Source of the DNA: Janthinobacterium sp.
GTDB lineage: Bacteria > Pseudomonadota > Gammaproteobacteria > Burkholderiales > Burkholderiaceae_D
Direction of reading: 5' to 3'
NCBI GenBank assembly: GCA_003133225.1
Contig: PKWL01000067.1
Location: 1-41,506, forward strand
Length of the DNA: 41,506 bases
Both the position numbers and the translations under genes were made by a program. The notes beneath the pieces are model-generated. The model ran no database searches. It worked only from the letters and a program-made list of their open reading frames with translations, and had not been told where the DNA came from. Positions 9,057 to 18,758 of this stretch are shown in pieces. Numbering within the stretch: position 1 is the stretch's first letter; each line of letters starts with the position of its first letter.

Positions 9057-10604
9057 TCAAGCCGGCCCGCCAAGACGCGCATCTGGCTTCTCGTTCTCCA
9101 GCACGTCGAGAAGCCGAAGCCGCTGCACCTTGCCGGAAGGGCCCTTGGGCAAGGCATCAACAAAGCGAAACACTTTGGGCGTTTTATAGGGGCCGAGTTC
9201 ATTGCCGCAAAACGCCCGCAATTCGTGCTCGGAGCAACATGCTCCCGGCTTCAGGACAAGACACGCCATCAGCTCTTGACCATAATGTTCGTCGGGAATG
9301 CCCACTGCGGCGGCCTCCAGCACGGCGGGGTGCAAGAGCAGCGCCTCGTCGATTTCGCGGGGTGCGATGTTTTCGCCGCCCTTGATGATCAGCTCCTTGA
9401 TCCGGCCCGTCACGAAGACAAATCCATCCCGGTCCAGGTAGCCTAAATCGCCGCTATGGAGCCAGCCGTCGGCCGTAAGAACTCGTGCCGTCTCTTCCGG
9501 ATTATGGTGATAGCCTTTCATGAGGTTCGGCCCGCGCACCATGATTTCACCCGTTGCGCCCGATGCGAGGACCTGTCCGTGCCCGTCGACGATCCTAGCT
9601 TCGTTGCCAAACGCTTGTCCCGGGCTTCCGATCTTGCGCCGCGAGGGATCCAAAGGATTGGTAAAGCAAGGAGCCGCCGTTTCCGTCATTCCCATCGTCT
9701 CGAGTATGCCGATGTTGAATTTCGCTTCAAAGGCCCGGTGCTGCCCTGGCGCCAGCGGCGCCGAAGCTGAACGACAGAAGCGCACGCGGCAAAGATCGAG
9801 ACTTTTTTCGGCCGGATCCGGACCCATTAACAAATAGGAAATCATGGTGGGAACCACGTTGATCCAAGTGACAAGATGCTGCGCCGCCAAAGACCAGAAA
9901 CTGGAAACCGCAAAACGATGCGGCAGAACAAGGCTGCCACCGTGAACCAGCGGCGCTGTCGCGGTCACAATCTGGGCATTGATATGGTACAGGGGCAGGC
10001 ACGCCAGTACCCTGTCTTGCGCCCCCAGTCCATGTGCGGCGGACACGAATTGCCCACCCGAGACGACAGCCCGCTGGCTCAGGACGACTCCCTTGGGCTG
10101 CCCCGTGGTGCCGGAGGTGTACATCATCAAAGCGTCGTCCTCCTCCCCCACGGGGGGCATAGCAAGGGGGCCGCCAGGCAGAAAAATGAATTCCTGCGCG
10201 TCGACGTCGCACACGACGACGTGAATGGGCCGCCTCGCAGTTGCCAAGGCAACGTTCAGCCGTTGCAACTGGTCGGGAGCGACAAAGACGATGGCGGCAT
10301 CACTATGGTTTAGGACGTATTCCAGTTGCGACGGCTGGGCGAGCAAATTTAGTGGCGCGACGCAAAAGCCGCCGTACATGGCCCCTATGAACAAACGGCA
10401 AGTTTGGTAGCCGTTGGGCATCAATATGGCCACCTTGGCTCCCGGCAAGATACCGCGCCCGACAAGATAGCGCGCCAGCGTGCGGGACGCCGTCTGCAGG
10501 CCAGCAAATGTCATGCTGAGCTTCGGTTCCGGTGCGATCAGATAGACGGCATGCGGCCGCGCCGCGGCTTGAAAGTCGACATACTCGCGGATGGTGCGCA
10601 GCAT
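9057..10604 (-). CDS. Acyl-CoA ligase, probable sulfoacetate-CoA ligase (SauT-like)
   Basis: A 515-residue AMP-forming ligase of the ANL superfamily. It has the AMP-binding signature MMYTSGTTGQPKGVVLS, the motif GWLHSGDLGYLDRDGFVFVTGR with the hinge Asp and Arg region, and LPKGPSGKVQR containing the catalytic lysine. The proposed role is to convert sulfoacetate, CoA and ATP to sulfoacetyl-CoA in the cytoplasm. The substrate is inferred from context: the gene follows an acylating aldehyde dehydrogenase and xsc on the same strand, the set described for sulfoacetate degradation in Cupriavidus necator (sauS, sauT). Other short acids are possible from sequence alone. The start has a good ribosome-binding site (AAGGAC). 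It is 47 bases after the sauS-like gene, hence co-transcribed. Confidence 0.8.
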   Translation of the reverse strand: MLRTIREYVDFQAAARPHAVYLIAPEPKLSMTFAGLQTASRTLARYLVGRGILPGAKVAILMPNGYQTCRLFIGAMYGGFCVAPLNLLAQPSQLEYVLNHSDAAIVFVAPDQLQRLNVALATARRPIHVVVCDVDAQEFIFLPGGPLAMPPVGEEDDALMMYTSGTTGQPKGVVLSQRAVVSGGQFVSAAHGLGAQDRVLACLPLYHINAQIVTATAPLVHGGSLVLPHRFAVSSFWSLAAQHLVTWINVVPTMISYLLMGPDPAEKSLDLCRVRFCRSASAPLAPGQHRAFEAKFNIGILETMGMTETAAPCFTNPLDPSRRKIGSPGQAFGNEARIVDGHGQVLASGATGEIMVRGPNLMKGYHHNPEETARVLTADGWLHSGDLGYLDRDGFVFVTGRIKELIIKGGENIAPREIDEALLLHPAVLEAAAVGIPDEHYGQELMACLVLKPGACCSEHELRAFCGNELGPYKTPKVFRFVDALPKGPSGKVQRLRLLDVLENEKPDARLGGPA

Positions 10605-10651
10605 TGGCTAGGTCCTTATTCCACTGCGATCAGTTCACAATGCACGGCCCA

Positions 10652-12079
10652 TCATTGCCCGTACTTGCGCAGGTAGTCACCGAATATTTCCTCTTCAGAA
10701 GGCAAACGTTCCGGGATCTTGCGCACGATGCGTGTGATGTTGAGGTAGTGCTTGTAATTCATATTGTCGGAGAAATTGTTGCCGCCCCATGAGCCGCAGC
10801 CCATGGACAGCGAAAACGGCAGGCCGTTGTCGAAGTTGCCGCCCGTGGCAAAGCAGTGCGCTTGATTGACAATGACGCGGCAAACGGGAAGCTCATTTCC
10901 CAAGCGTAGGATGTGTTCATTGTCGGACGTGTGAATGCCCACCGAATGGCCCGCGCCCTGATAACGATACACATGCTGGACGATCTCACAGGCATGTTCA
11001 AAGTCGCGTGCGCGGTAAACGGTGAGCACGGGAGATAGCTTTTCACCCGAGTACGGAAAGTTTGGCCCGAAGCCGACTTCTTCGACCATCAAAAATTTCG
11101 CCGCCACGGCCCTGGCCCCATTCAATGCGCAAAGAGCGGCGATCCTTGCGGCCGGCTGTCCGACCACGGCAGGGTTTAGCAGTCCATCGTGCCACATGGT
11201 TTCTTGCAGACGGCGCTTTTCTTCCCCGCTCAAGAGGGCGCCGCCGGCGTCGGCGAGCGCGGCCAATGCGCTGTCATACACGGTGTCGACAATGATGACG
11301 CTGTTTTCTGACGAACAACTGGTCGCGTTGTCGAACGTCTTCGAGCGGCTGATGTCACGCGCCGCCGCGCCCAGATTTGCCGAAGCGTCGATGATGGAGG
11401 CGACGTTGCCCGCCCCCACTCCGAACGCGGGGGTCCCGCTCGCATAAGCGGCCCGGATATTGTTTTGGGAGCCGGTGGCGACCACCAGGTCAGATGCGCG
11501 CATAAGGTCTTGTGTGGCTTGCTTGGTAATCGGCCCCGGCAGGCATTGCACGAGGTCCAGCGGGGCGCCCACTTTTTTCAGCTCGGCATGGATGTAGGCG
11601 ACCAGGGCCGCGCACGTGGACAGTCCTTTGGGAGAGGGCGCAACGATGACTGCATTGCGCCCCTTGAGCGCATTGATGATCTTGTTGGCGGGTGTCGCCG
11701 CCGGGTTGGTCGATGGCGTCAGCGCAGCGACGACGCCGACCGGACGCGCAATCTCGACTAGTCCTAGCTCTGGATATTCGGCGATGACGCCAACCGTCCT
11801 GACATGTTTCAGGTCGCGCAGCAGTCCCAAGGTCTTGCGGTGGTTCTTTGAGAATTTGTCATCCACGTTACCTAGTCCCGTATCATGCACGGCCATTTCG
11901 GCCAGGACCAGATTATGCTGCGGATGAATAATCGCCCAACCTGCCGCTGCCACCACCTCGTCGACCCGTTCTTGCGTGTAGCGCTCATAGTCACGCTGCG
12001 CCGCGCGCGCCTTCTCGATAAGGTGCGGGACCGAGTCCAACCCTGGCGATCGGCTGGCGGCGTGAATTTCAACTGACAT
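10652..12079 (-). CDS. CoA-acylating aldehyde dehydrogenase, probable sulfoacetaldehyde dehydrogenase (SauS-like)
   Basis: A 475-residue aldehyde dehydrogenase of the EutE/PduP/AdhE-N type, which interconverts acyl-CoA and aldehyde with NAD(P)H. The nucleophile is Cys255 in FDNATSCSSENS. TPSTNPAATPANKIINALKG lies at residues 121-140 and GAGNVASIID marks the following loop. The proposed reaction is reduction of sulfoacetyl-CoA to sulfoacetaldehyde, the substrate of the Xsc encoded upstream. The assignment rests on the family plus the neighbours xsc and the acyl-CoA ligase. It is soluble with no signal peptide. The ribosome-binding site AGGAAG precedes ATG at 12079. Alternatives are acetaldehyde, propionaldehyde or succinate-semialdehyde dehydrogenases of the same family. 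Confidence 0.82.
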   Translation of the reverse strand: MSVEIHAASRSPGLDSVPHLIEKARAAQRDYERYTQERVDEVVAAAGWAIIHPQHNLVLAEMAVHDTGLGNVDDKFSKNHRKTLGLLRDLKHVRTVGVIAEYPELGLVEIARPVGVVAALTPSTNPAATPANKIINALKGRNAVIVAPSPKGLSTCAALVAYIHAELKKVGAPLDLVQCLPGPITKQATQDLMRASDLVVATGSQNNIRAAYASGTPAFGVGAGNVASIIDASANLGAAARDISRSKTFDNATSCSSENSVIIVDTVYDSALAALADAGGALLSGEEKRRLQETMWHDGLLNPAVVGQPAARIAALCALNGARAVAAKFLMVEEVGFGPNFPYSGEKLSPVLTVYRARDFEHACEIVQHVYRYQGAGHSVGIHTSDNEHILRLGNELPVCRVIVNQAHCFATGGNFDNGLPFSLSMGCGSWGGNNFSDNMNYKHYLNITRIVRKIPERLPSEEEIFGDYLRKYGQ

Positions 12080-12277
12080 GGGGGCACTTCCTATCCGTCA
12101 TGGTGACGCTTTTCTTGCCTATTTAGCCGCGCGGCAATGGATGAGCGGACCCTTGTTACTTTAGCAAACCAACCCCGAGTTCGGCCTCAGGCATTGCCCC
12201 TGGGGCGATTGCCCGCGTCATCCGATTTCTGCGCCCGCGGCCAGAGATCCCGAATCTTTTGGGCCCGCATTCGCCCC

Positions 12278-14065
12278 TCACAGGTAAGCTTTATTCTTTT
12301 CTAGGAATCGCACGGGTTCTGACAACGCATCGCGCCGGAACGGGTCGCCCAATTCTTGCGTGACCATCACTTCAATGATGGTGGTGTGGCCGCTCTTTTG
12401 CGCAGTGCAAGCGGCTTTTAGCGCCGGGCCCACCTCGTCCAACCTGTCGATCACGACCCCTTGGGCCCCCATCGAGCGGGCGACTGCGGCGAAGCTTGGA
12501 TTGTCCAGATTGGTCGCGAGGAAGCGGCTGCGATAAAAGTCGAGTTGATTTTTTTTCTCCGCCCCCCACTGCTTATTGTGGAACACGACGACGGTGACGG
12601 GGATGTTTTGGCGTACGCAAGTGAGTATCTCGCCAAAACTCATGCCCCAGGCGCCGTCGCCAACATAGGCCACGGCGGGACGGTGTGGCGCCGCCAATTT
12701 GGCACCGATGATGGTTGGAAAAGCATAGCCGCAGTTGCCAAAACCCATCGCAGCAAAAAAACTGTTCGGCTTGTTAAAGCGCAGGTAGCTGTTGGCGATC
12801 GAACAAATATTGCCGATATCGGTGGCGACCATGGCATCGTCCGGCATTGCTTTTTCCAACTCGCGCAGCATTTGGCGCGGATGCATGTAAGGGCTGTCTT
12901 GGGCGACTTCCAAGCTCCAAGCATCACGCTCATGGGTCCAGGCCTCCAGCTCCAATTGCCACGCACTTTTTTCTTGTCCAATCAAGGCCTTGCGCTGTTC
13001 CAAATTTCCTTGGCATACGAGCTGCCTAATTGTCAAGCGCGCGACAAGCGCTTGGGCCACCTCCTTGGCATCGCCATTGATGGCAACCGAAATGGGTTGC
13101 ACTAGGCCCAGCATGCGTGGGTCGGCATCGACTTGAATAATCTTGGCCCGGCTCGGCCAGTAATTGATGCCGTACTGAGCCAAGGTGCCGAAAGGCCCCA
13201 AGCGGGTTCCAAGGGCCAGCACCACGTCGGCCTGCGCGAGCAGCTTCATGCCCGCTTTGGATCCCTGGTAGCCGAGCGGGCCGCACCACAGGGGGTGATC
13301 GGCAGGAAATGCGTCATTGTGCAGATAGCTCGTCACGACCGGGGCGCCGAGCAAATCGGCGAGCGCGACACATTCATCGATGGCGCCCGCCATCACGACC
13401 CCACCGCCGGAGACGATCACGGGGAACTTGGCCGATGCCAACAAGGCAGCCGCCTCGTTCAAGCTTTGGGTTCCGCCCGCGCCGCGCTCGACACGAATGG
13501 GCTTGGGGATCTCGAACTCGAAATCGCCGTAGAAAAAATCACGGGGAATATTTAATTGTGTCGGTCCCCTCTCCAGCATCGCCCGGTCAAAGCAGCGCCC
13601 GGTTATTTCCGCCATGCGCCTGGGATTGTTGACATGCCCCTGGAATTTGGTGATCTTGGAGAAGATCGGGAGTTGCTCGGTTTCTTGGAAGCCGCCCAAG
13701 CCCACCGACATGGTGCCCGCCTCCGGGGTGACGACGACCACCGGCGTATGGGCCCAGTAAGCGGCGGCGACGGCGGTCACAAAATTGGTGATGCCGGGCC
13801 CATTTTGCGCAATGCACACGCCATGGCGGCCGCTGACCCGCGCGTAGCCATCGGCCATATGCGCGGCCCCCTGCTCATGCACGGTCGGAATGAAACGGAT
13901 GCCAGAAGCGGGGAAAAGGTCGGCCGCGTCCATGTAGGCCGAGCCAATGATACCGAAGACATCCGTCACGTCATTGGCAACTAGAGTCTCCACAAACGCT
14001 TCGCTCGGCGTCATTCTGTTTTTGCCGGACAAAACGGCGCGCTTGCTGTCGGTGCTATCACTCAT
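12278..14065 (-). CDS. xsc: Sulfoacetaldehyde acetyltransferase
   Basis: A 595-residue thiamine-diphosphate enzyme that converts sulfoacetaldehyde plus phosphate to acetyl phosphate and sulfite, the desulfonation step for taurine, isethionate and sulfoacetate. The N-terminal domain contains VFGIIGSAYMDAADLFP, the ThDP-activating Glu64 (VHEQGAAHMADGYARVSG) and IAQNGPGITNFVTAVAAAYW. The C-terminal domain has the ThDP motif from GDGAWGMSFGE to VVVFHNKQWGAEKKN. The ending (ELGDPFRRDALSEPVRFL) is characteristic of Xsc rather than acetolactate synthase. An internal ATG 17 codons downstream is an alternative start. There is no adjacent pta for acetyl phosphate. It is separated by 198 bases from the sauS-like gene and by 230 from cysK, so extra promoters are possible. 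Confidence 0.93.
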   Translation of the reverse strand: MSDSTDSKRAVLSGKNRMTPSEAFVETLVANDVTDVFGIIGSAYMDAADLFPASGIRFIPTVHEQGAAHMADGYARVSGRHGVCIAQNGPGITNFVTAVAAAYWAHTPVVVVTPEAGTMSVGLGGFQETEQLPIFSKITKFQGHVNNPRRMAEITGRCFDRAMLERGPTQLNIPRDFFYGDFEFEIPKPIRVERGAGGTQSLNEAAALLASAKFPVIVSGGGVVMAGAIDECVALADLLGAPVVTSYLHNDAFPADHPLWCGPLGYQGSKAGMKLLAQADVVLALGTRLGPFGTLAQYGINYWPSRAKIIQVDADPRMLGLVQPISVAINGDAKEVAQALVARLTIRQLVCQGNLEQRKALIGQEKSAWQLELEAWTHERDAWSLEVAQDSPYMHPRQMLRELEKAMPDDAMVATDIGNICSIANSYLRFNKPNSFFAAMGFGNCGYAFPTIIGAKLAAPHRPAVAYVGDGAWGMSFGEILTCVRQNIPVTVVVFHNKQWGAEKKNQLDFYRSRFLATNLDNPSFAAVARSMGAQGVVIDRLDEVGPALKAACTAQKSGHTTIIEVMVTQELGDPFRRDALSEPVRFLEKNKAYL

Positions 14066-14295
14066 GATTTAAAGGCGTAGAAGTTGTTGAAGTTTGAAGT
14101 TATTGAGAAGAGGCGGCGCGAGCCACACGCAGTGCCAGGTGGCAGTTGCGACAGAGCGCTGCGGATGGGTTCCGCTTTCGCGCCCATGCCCAGCTTGGTA
14201 AGCAAGCTCCACCGCAGAGCACCCGGCGCAAAATTGGTTGGCACGGGTGCCCGCCAAAGGCCGGGCCCGACTTGAAAAATGACGGGCCCAACAGG

Positions 14296-15273
14296 TCAAA
14301 TAGCTAGCCCGCTAGCATCAAAAATGCCTTCGAACAGGACCGAACTCAGATAGCGCTCACCGGAATCGGGCAGAACGACGACGATCGTCTTGCCCGCGTG
14401 CTCGGGACGCTTGGCCCAGCGCACCGCGACAGCGACGGCCGCGCCGGAAGAGATACCCGACAAGATGCCCTCCTCGCGCGTCAAACGGCGCGCAAACTCG
14501 ATGGCTTCGTCGTTGCTGACAGTATCGATCGAATCGACCAGGCTCAAGTCCAGAACCTGGGGCACGAAGCCGGCGCCAATGCCTTGTATCTTGTGCGGCC
14601 CCGGCTTGAGCGCCGCGCCGGCGCGGTTCTGCGTCAAGACTGGGCTGGCGTCAGGCTCGACCGCCACCGAGATCACGTTCGCGCCCTTGGTTTTCTTGAA
14701 AAAACGCATCACACCCGTGATCGTGCCACCGGTGCCGACGCCTGAAACGAAGATGTCAACCTTGCCGTCCGTGTCGTGCCAGATTTCCGGGCCGGTGGTG
14801 CTTTCGTGGATTGCAGGGTTCGCCGGGTTCTTAAATTGCTGCAGCAACACATATTTCTCGGGATCGGAGGCAACGATTTCCTCCGCCTTGGCGATTGCGC
14901 CGCCCATGCCTTTTGCGCCTTCCGTTAGCACCAGTTTCGCGCCATAAGCGAGCAACAGTTTGCGGCGCTCGATGCTCATCGTTTCGGGCATGGTCAGCGT
15001 CAACGGAATGCCGCGTGCGGCCGCCACGAACGCTAGTGCGATGCCCGTGTTGCCGCTGGTCGGTTCCACCAGCTCCTTGCCCGGTCCCAGCAGGCCGCGC
15101 TTTTCGGCGTCCCAGATCATCGCCGCGCCGATGCGGCACTTGACCGAATACGCTGGATTTCGGCCTTCAATTTTCGCCAGCACCGTGGCGGACGCGCCGT
15201 CGGTGACGCGATTTAACCGCACCAGCGGCGTGCGTCCAATGGACAAGGAATTATCTTTAAACCAGGCAGACAT
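14296..15273 (-). CDS. cysK: Cysteine synthase (O-acetylserine sulfhydrylase A)
   Basis: A 325-residue PLP enzyme (fold type II). The PLP lysine is in [11 protein letters not shown], the substrate-binding loop is [12 protein letters not shown] and the phosphate loop is [11 protein letters not shown]; the ending [14 protein letters not shown] is usual for CysK. It makes cysteine from O-acetylserine and sulfide. I start it at ATG 15273, preceded by GGGGGC, rather than 20 codons upstream where no ribosome-binding site is seen. Lying between the GMC dehydrogenase and xsc on the same strand, it may help capture the sulfur that Xsc releases as sulfite once reduced. No sulfite reductase, sulfite dehydrogenase or sulfite exporter is in the window. 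It could be a second copy of the housekeeping gene. Confidence 0.9.
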   Translation of the reverse strand: MSAWFKDNSLSIGRTPLVRLNRVTDGASATVLAKIEGRNPAYSVKCRIGAAMIWDAEKRGLLGPGKELVEPTSGNTGIALAFVAAARGIPLTLTMPETMSIERRKLLLAYGAKLVLTEGAKGMGGAIAKAEEIVASDPEKYVLLQQFKNPANPAIHESTTGPEIWHDTDGKVDIFVSGVGTGGTITGVMRFFKKTKGANVISVAVEPDASPVLTQNRAGAALKPGPHKIQGIGAGFVPQVLDLSLVDSIDTVSNDEAIEFARRLTREEGILSGISSGAAVAVAVRWAKRPEHAGKTIVVVLPDSGERYLSSVLFEGIFDASGLAI

Positions 15274-15517
15274 GACGCCCCCTATTTTTGTTTTCGATAC
15301 CACACGGTTGTGTGGAAAATCAATTGCACCCACGCTAGGCGTTTGGGCCGGCGCGAGTGCCGCTATTTTGTTGCGTCTTCAGTATAGGCTGTTAAAAGCG
15401 TCCTTCACCATGCCGTCGTCCTCGTTTGGCGGCTCCAGCCGGATTTGAGGCCCATATGAGAACATATATCAAAATAATAAAGGAAAGCGATTCCCTGCCA
15501 AACTAATTTAAATGAAC

Positions 15518-17257
15518 TTAATTATGCGAAAATTGTTTCTTGTTTGAGAAGGCCATTGGCAAATTCGAATCGTCAAGTCCATGCGCGTTGGCGCCGGCGC
15601 CATGGCATGAAGAGGCTTGCGGAAAATCGTCACCAGGTCGCGCTTCTGGCCGCGCTACTGCAAGATTTTCTGCGTCCTCGATGATCATGTGGGCCCCCTT
15701 TTCCGCGATCATGATGGTCGGCGCATTGGTGTTGCCCGAGACGAGTTCGGGCATGATCGACGCATCGACGATGCGTAGGCCTTGTATTCCATGCACGCGC
15801 AGGCGCTCGTCCACCACCGCGCCCCCATCGTGCCCCATCTTGCAAGTTCCTATGGGGTGGTAAATCGACTGACTGTAGAGCTGCGCTGCTTGCAGCAACT
15901 GCGCATCCGTTTGATACTGCGCCCCCGGCACGAATTCGGACAAGATGTGCGGCGCCAAGGACGGTGCCTGCGCCAACCGTCTGGCGACCCGAAGGCCACC
16001 GATGACAACGGCATGGTCGCGCACGTCCGCGAGGTAGTTTGGCTGGATCTCGGGGTGTTGCAGGGGATCGGGCGACTGAATGGCAATATGGCCCCGGCTG
16101 TGGGGCCTTAACTGGCACATCGACATGGTGAAGGCGGAAAATTTATGCGCCCCGTCACCGGGCTTGTCAGCGCTCAGGGGCTGCATATGGAACTGGATAT
16201 CCGGGCGCGCCACGGCCGGCCCGGATTTGGTAAAAATGACGACCTGGCTGGCAGCCAAGGTCAAGGGACCGGAACGTGAAAACAGATACTCCAAGCCGAC
16301 CCTGACCTTTTTAAGCGGATGGTTGACCTCGTCGTTGAGCGTCTTCTGCCGGGTCTTGTAGACCAGGCGGGTTTGCAGGTGATCTTGCAAATTGCGCCCG
16401 ACACCGGGCAAATCATGGACCACGGCCACCCCCAAGCTGCGCAGCAGAGGGCCCGGCCCCACCCCGGAACACTGCAAGATCTGGGGCGAACCGATGGTGC
16501 CGGCGCACAGGATCACTTCCGCGTTGGCGTTGACTTGATGCAGCCGCTCGCCCTTGCGGTATTCAACGCCCACGGCCTGCTTGCCCGCAAACAACACGCG
16601 CATGGTATGCGCATGCGTCTCCAGGCGCACGTTTGACCTCTTTCTTGCCGGCCGCAAAAATCCTTTGGCGGTGCTCCAGCGCAATCCGGCATGGGCCGTT
16701 TGCTGAAAATAGCCCACCCCTTCCTGAGTCGGCCCATTGCAATCGTCGTTGTAGGGAATGCCAATGTCCTTGGCGCCTTCGATGAAGTAATCGGCGATCG
16801 GGCGCCGCAGGCGCAGGTCCGACACTTTTAATAGTCCCCCCACACCGTGGTAGGCATTGGCGCCCCGTTCCTGATCTTCCGATTTCTTGAAATAAGGGAG
16901 GACGTCGCTGTAAGCCCAGCCTTTGTTGCCCAGTTCGGCCCAGCGATCATAATCTTCCTTTTGGCCGCGCACATACAGTAAGCCATTGAGGGAACTAGAA
17001 CCACCGAGCACTTTGCCCCGTGGCCACTGCAAACGGCGCCCGGCGATGCCAAGCACCGCTTCCGTGACGTAACACCAGTCCAGCTTCGGATTGTTCATCG
17101 TCTTGAAATAGCCGACCGGAATATGGATCCAGGGATTGGTGTCGGCGCCACCTGCTTCGATCAACAAGACGCTGGTTGACGGATTTTCGGACAGGCGGTT
17201 TGCCAATACGCAACCGGCCGAGCCGGCACCCACGATGATGTAATCAAAACAGGACAT
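15518..17257 (-). CDS. GMC-family FAD alcohol dehydrogenase, candidate isethionate dehydrogenase (IseJ-like) or choline dehydrogenase relative
   Basis: A 579-residue flavoprotein. The FAD dinucleotide fold is at the N-terminus ([20 protein letters not shown], then LIEAGG). PROSITE-type GMC motifs [19 protein letters not shown] and [16 protein letters not shown] follow. The catalytic pair sits in [10 protein letters not shown] and [16 protein letters not shown] choose ATG 17257, preceded by AAGGAAA, over an upstream start that adds 36 unrelated residues. The family oxidises primary alcohols such as choline. Next to xsc an attractive role is isethionate to sulfoacetaldehyde, as reported for the GMC enzyme IseJ of Cupriavidus necator; this is inference from context. 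A tail of about 35 residues after the usual end ([17 protein letters not shown]) is unexplained. The gene is divergent from the ABC importer. Confidence 0.85.
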   Translation of the reverse strand: MSCFDYIIVGAGSAGCVLANRLSENPSTSVLLIEAGGADTNPWIHIPVGYFKTMNNPKLDWCYVTEAVLGIAGRRLQWPRGKVLGGSSSLNGLLYVRGQKEDYDRWAELGNKGWAYSDVLPYFKKSEDQERGANAYHGVGGLLKVSDLRLRRPIADYFIEGAKDIGIPYNDDCNGPTQEGVGYFQQTAHAGLRWSTAKGFLRPARKRSNVRLETHAHTMRVLFAGKQAVGVEYRKGERLHQVNANAEVILCAGTIGSPQILQCSGVGPGPLLRSLGVAVVHDLPGVGRNLQDHLQTRLVYKTRQKTLNDEVNHPLKKVRVGLEYLFSRSGPLTLAASQVVIFTKSGPAVARPDIQFHMQPLSADKPGDGAHKFSAFTMSMCQLRPHSRGHIAIQSPDPLQHPEIQPNYLADVRDHAVVIGGLRVARRLAQAPSLAPHILSEFVPGAQYQTDAQLLQAAQLYSQSIYHPIGTCKMGHDGGAVVDERLRVHGIQGLRIVDASIMPELVSGNTNAPTIMIAEKGAHMIIEDAENLAVARPEARPGDDFPQASSCHGAGANAHGLDDSNLPMAFSNKKQFSHN

Positions 17258-17888
17258 GAGGCGATTTCCTTGGACATACACAGATCGGCGGCAACCCTGG
17301 TCTCGTTGGGGCGCCCGTTTTCCCACTCGCAGACGCGAAGCGGGCTGCCAAAGTTTGCTGATCAACTTCGATCACGAGACGCTAGCAGCAGGCGCGGTCA
17401 TGAGTGGCAGCATACGAATGCAAGGCTATTCTATTGTTGTCGTAAAATTTCTCCAACGAAGTAAATCGCCTATGCATAGCCGTTTTTTGTCTTGGCACCG
17501 GCGCCCGGCACCGGCCGGCCCACGGTGCCCCGTTGCGCTGTGGCGACGCATTGGCTGAAAGCGTCGTCGCAATGGCCTTCCAGACGGGCGCGACCGCGCC
17601 TAAAAAAGGTGGCCGGATTTCTGCCAATCAATCGTCCCGCCACGGCTTTGTCCGGCCGAGAATCGCTGGGACACAGGCAAGCATCCCCATATTCTCGTTG
17701 CAAATCGCCGTGAACAGCTCAATCGCCTTTCAAGCAGCACGTCAAGGCAGCCCTCTAAAGGAGCGATCGAAGCGAGCGCTCCCTATCAGGTTTGCAAATA
17801 TCGAAACGCAATAATATTCGTTTTGCAAACTAGAAACTTCCGTTGTAATAGCACAATGCGCAATCAGTGCAGACACCAAGGAGCCTTC
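17258..17888. other. Divergent intergenic region between the GMC gene and the ABC importer, 631 bases
   Basis: No recognisable gene or regulator is present in this unusually long divergent spacer. The importer-proximal end is AT-rich and carries the operator/promoter candidate listed separately. Confidence 0.5.
17791..17855 (+). promoter_or_regulatory. Candidate operator and promoter of the ABC importer operon
   Basis: Two copies of the palindrome TTTGCAAA (17791-17798 and 17822-17829) are 31 bases apart, three helical turns. Between them is a second inverted repeat, AAACG (17804-17808) with CGTTT (17819-17823). A possible promoter is TTTGCA (17822-17827), 16-base spacer, TGTAAT (17844-17849), giving a leader of about 33 bases to ATG 17889. 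If so, the repeats overlap and flank the -35 site, as expected for a repressor or activator. Confidence 0.45.
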
Positions 17889-18719
17889 ATGCAGGTACGT
17901 CCAAGAATTTTTGCCGCCGTCTTAATCAGTGTCAGCATCGCGCCGTTGGCGCAAGCCGACCAGCTTGCCGATATCAAGGCAAAGGGTGAACTGGTATGTG
18001 GTGTGCTTGGTACCGACGAACCAAACAGCTTTGTCGATCCGAAATCGCGCGAAATCATCGGCTACGAAGTCGACCTGTGCCAGGCAGTGGCCAAGAAAAT
18101 CGGTGTCAAGCCGGTCATCAAACAGCTGGCGGTGGCAGCCCGTATTCCCGAACTGCAGCAGGGCCGGGTCGATATCCTGGCCGCTTCGCTCACCCACAAC
18201 AAGGAACGCGAAGCGCTCGTCGATTTTTCCATTTCCACCTTCATCACGGGCCAAAAAGTACTGGTCAAAAAAAGCAGCGGCATCAAAGAGGTGGCGCAAC
18301 TGGCCGGCAAGAAGGTTCTCACTGTCAAGGGCGGCACCCAGGAGCCGAACATCCGCCGCGCCGTGCCATCAGTTGAGGTGGTGACCTACGAAACGACGGT
18401 GCAGGCCTACCTCGCGCTGCAGCAGGGCAAAGGCATTGGCTACGTGGATGACGAAGCATCGCTACTGAACAATTTTGCCAAACTCGGCGCCGCGCAAAAA
18501 GACTATGCGGTGCTACCGCAAAGCATCAGCACCGAAGCGCTGGCGCTGGGGATAAGGAAAGGGGAGACCGGCGTCAAGAAGGTGGTCGACAGCGTGCTGC
18601 GCGACCTTGAAAAATCAGGCGACGGCGCAAAACTGTTCGTCAAATGGTATGGCCCGAAGACCAATTTGAAATTTGACAAGCGGACCTTCAAGTTTGACTC
18701 CGATAAAATCACCTCCTGA
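17889..18719 (+). CDS. Polar amino acid-type ABC transporter substrate-binding protein
   Basis: A 276-residue periplasmic protein of SBP family 3 (GltI/AatJ-like). The signal peptide is residues 1-23, ending LAQAD. The mature protein has KAKGELVCGVLG, IIGYEVDLCQAVAKKIGV and ASLTHNKERE, whose Arg normally grips the alpha-carboxylate of an amino acid. The later YVDDEASL contains the Asp that usually binds the alpha-amino group. These residues suggest the ligand is an amino acid or close analogue. ATG 17889 with AAGGAG six bases before is chosen over an upstream in-frame start at 17823 that would put extra polar residues before the signal peptide. Next to a sulfonate-degradation block, an acidic sulfonated amino acid such as cysteate is an attractive but unproved ligand; glutamate or aspartate is the default. 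Confidence 0.88.
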   Translation: MQVRPRIFAAVLISVSIAPLAQADQLADIKAKGELVCGVLGTDEPNSFVDPKSREIIGYEVDLCQAVAKKIGVKPVIKQLAVAARIPELQQGRVDILAASLTHNKEREALVDFSISTFITGQKVLVKKSSGIKEVAQLAGKKVLTVKGGTQEPNIRRAVPSVEVVTYETTVQAYLALQQGKGIGYVDDEASLLNNFAKLGAAQKDYAVLPQSISTEALALGIRKGETGVKKVVDSVLRDLEKSGDGAKLFVKWYGPKTNLKFDKRTFKFDSDKITS

Positions 18720-18728
18720 GCCGTTTGA

Positions 18729-18745
18729 CCCCGCGCGGCGCGGGG
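18729..18745 (+). terminator. Hairpin between binding-protein and permease genes
   Basis: The perfect stem CCCCGCG/CGCGGGG with loop CGG lies in the 39-base gap between the two coding regions, followed by TTATATAAAA. Such hairpins often let only part of transcription continue and protect the upstream mRNA, so the binding protein is made in excess over the membrane parts. Confidence 0.6.
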
Positions 18746-18758
18746 TTATATAAAATAC

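Noticed and set aside
12461..13105. 214-codon ORF antisense to xsc
   Set aside because: Shadow of a GC-rich gene; no domain or ribosome-binding site.
14066..14295. Short minus-strand frames between cysK and xsc as a possible transposase tail
   Set aside because: No diagnostic motif could be recognised; treated as intergenic.
17856..17862. GCACAAT before the importer gene as a fourth shared promoter
   Set aside because: No TACCG palindrome is found at the required distance upstream.
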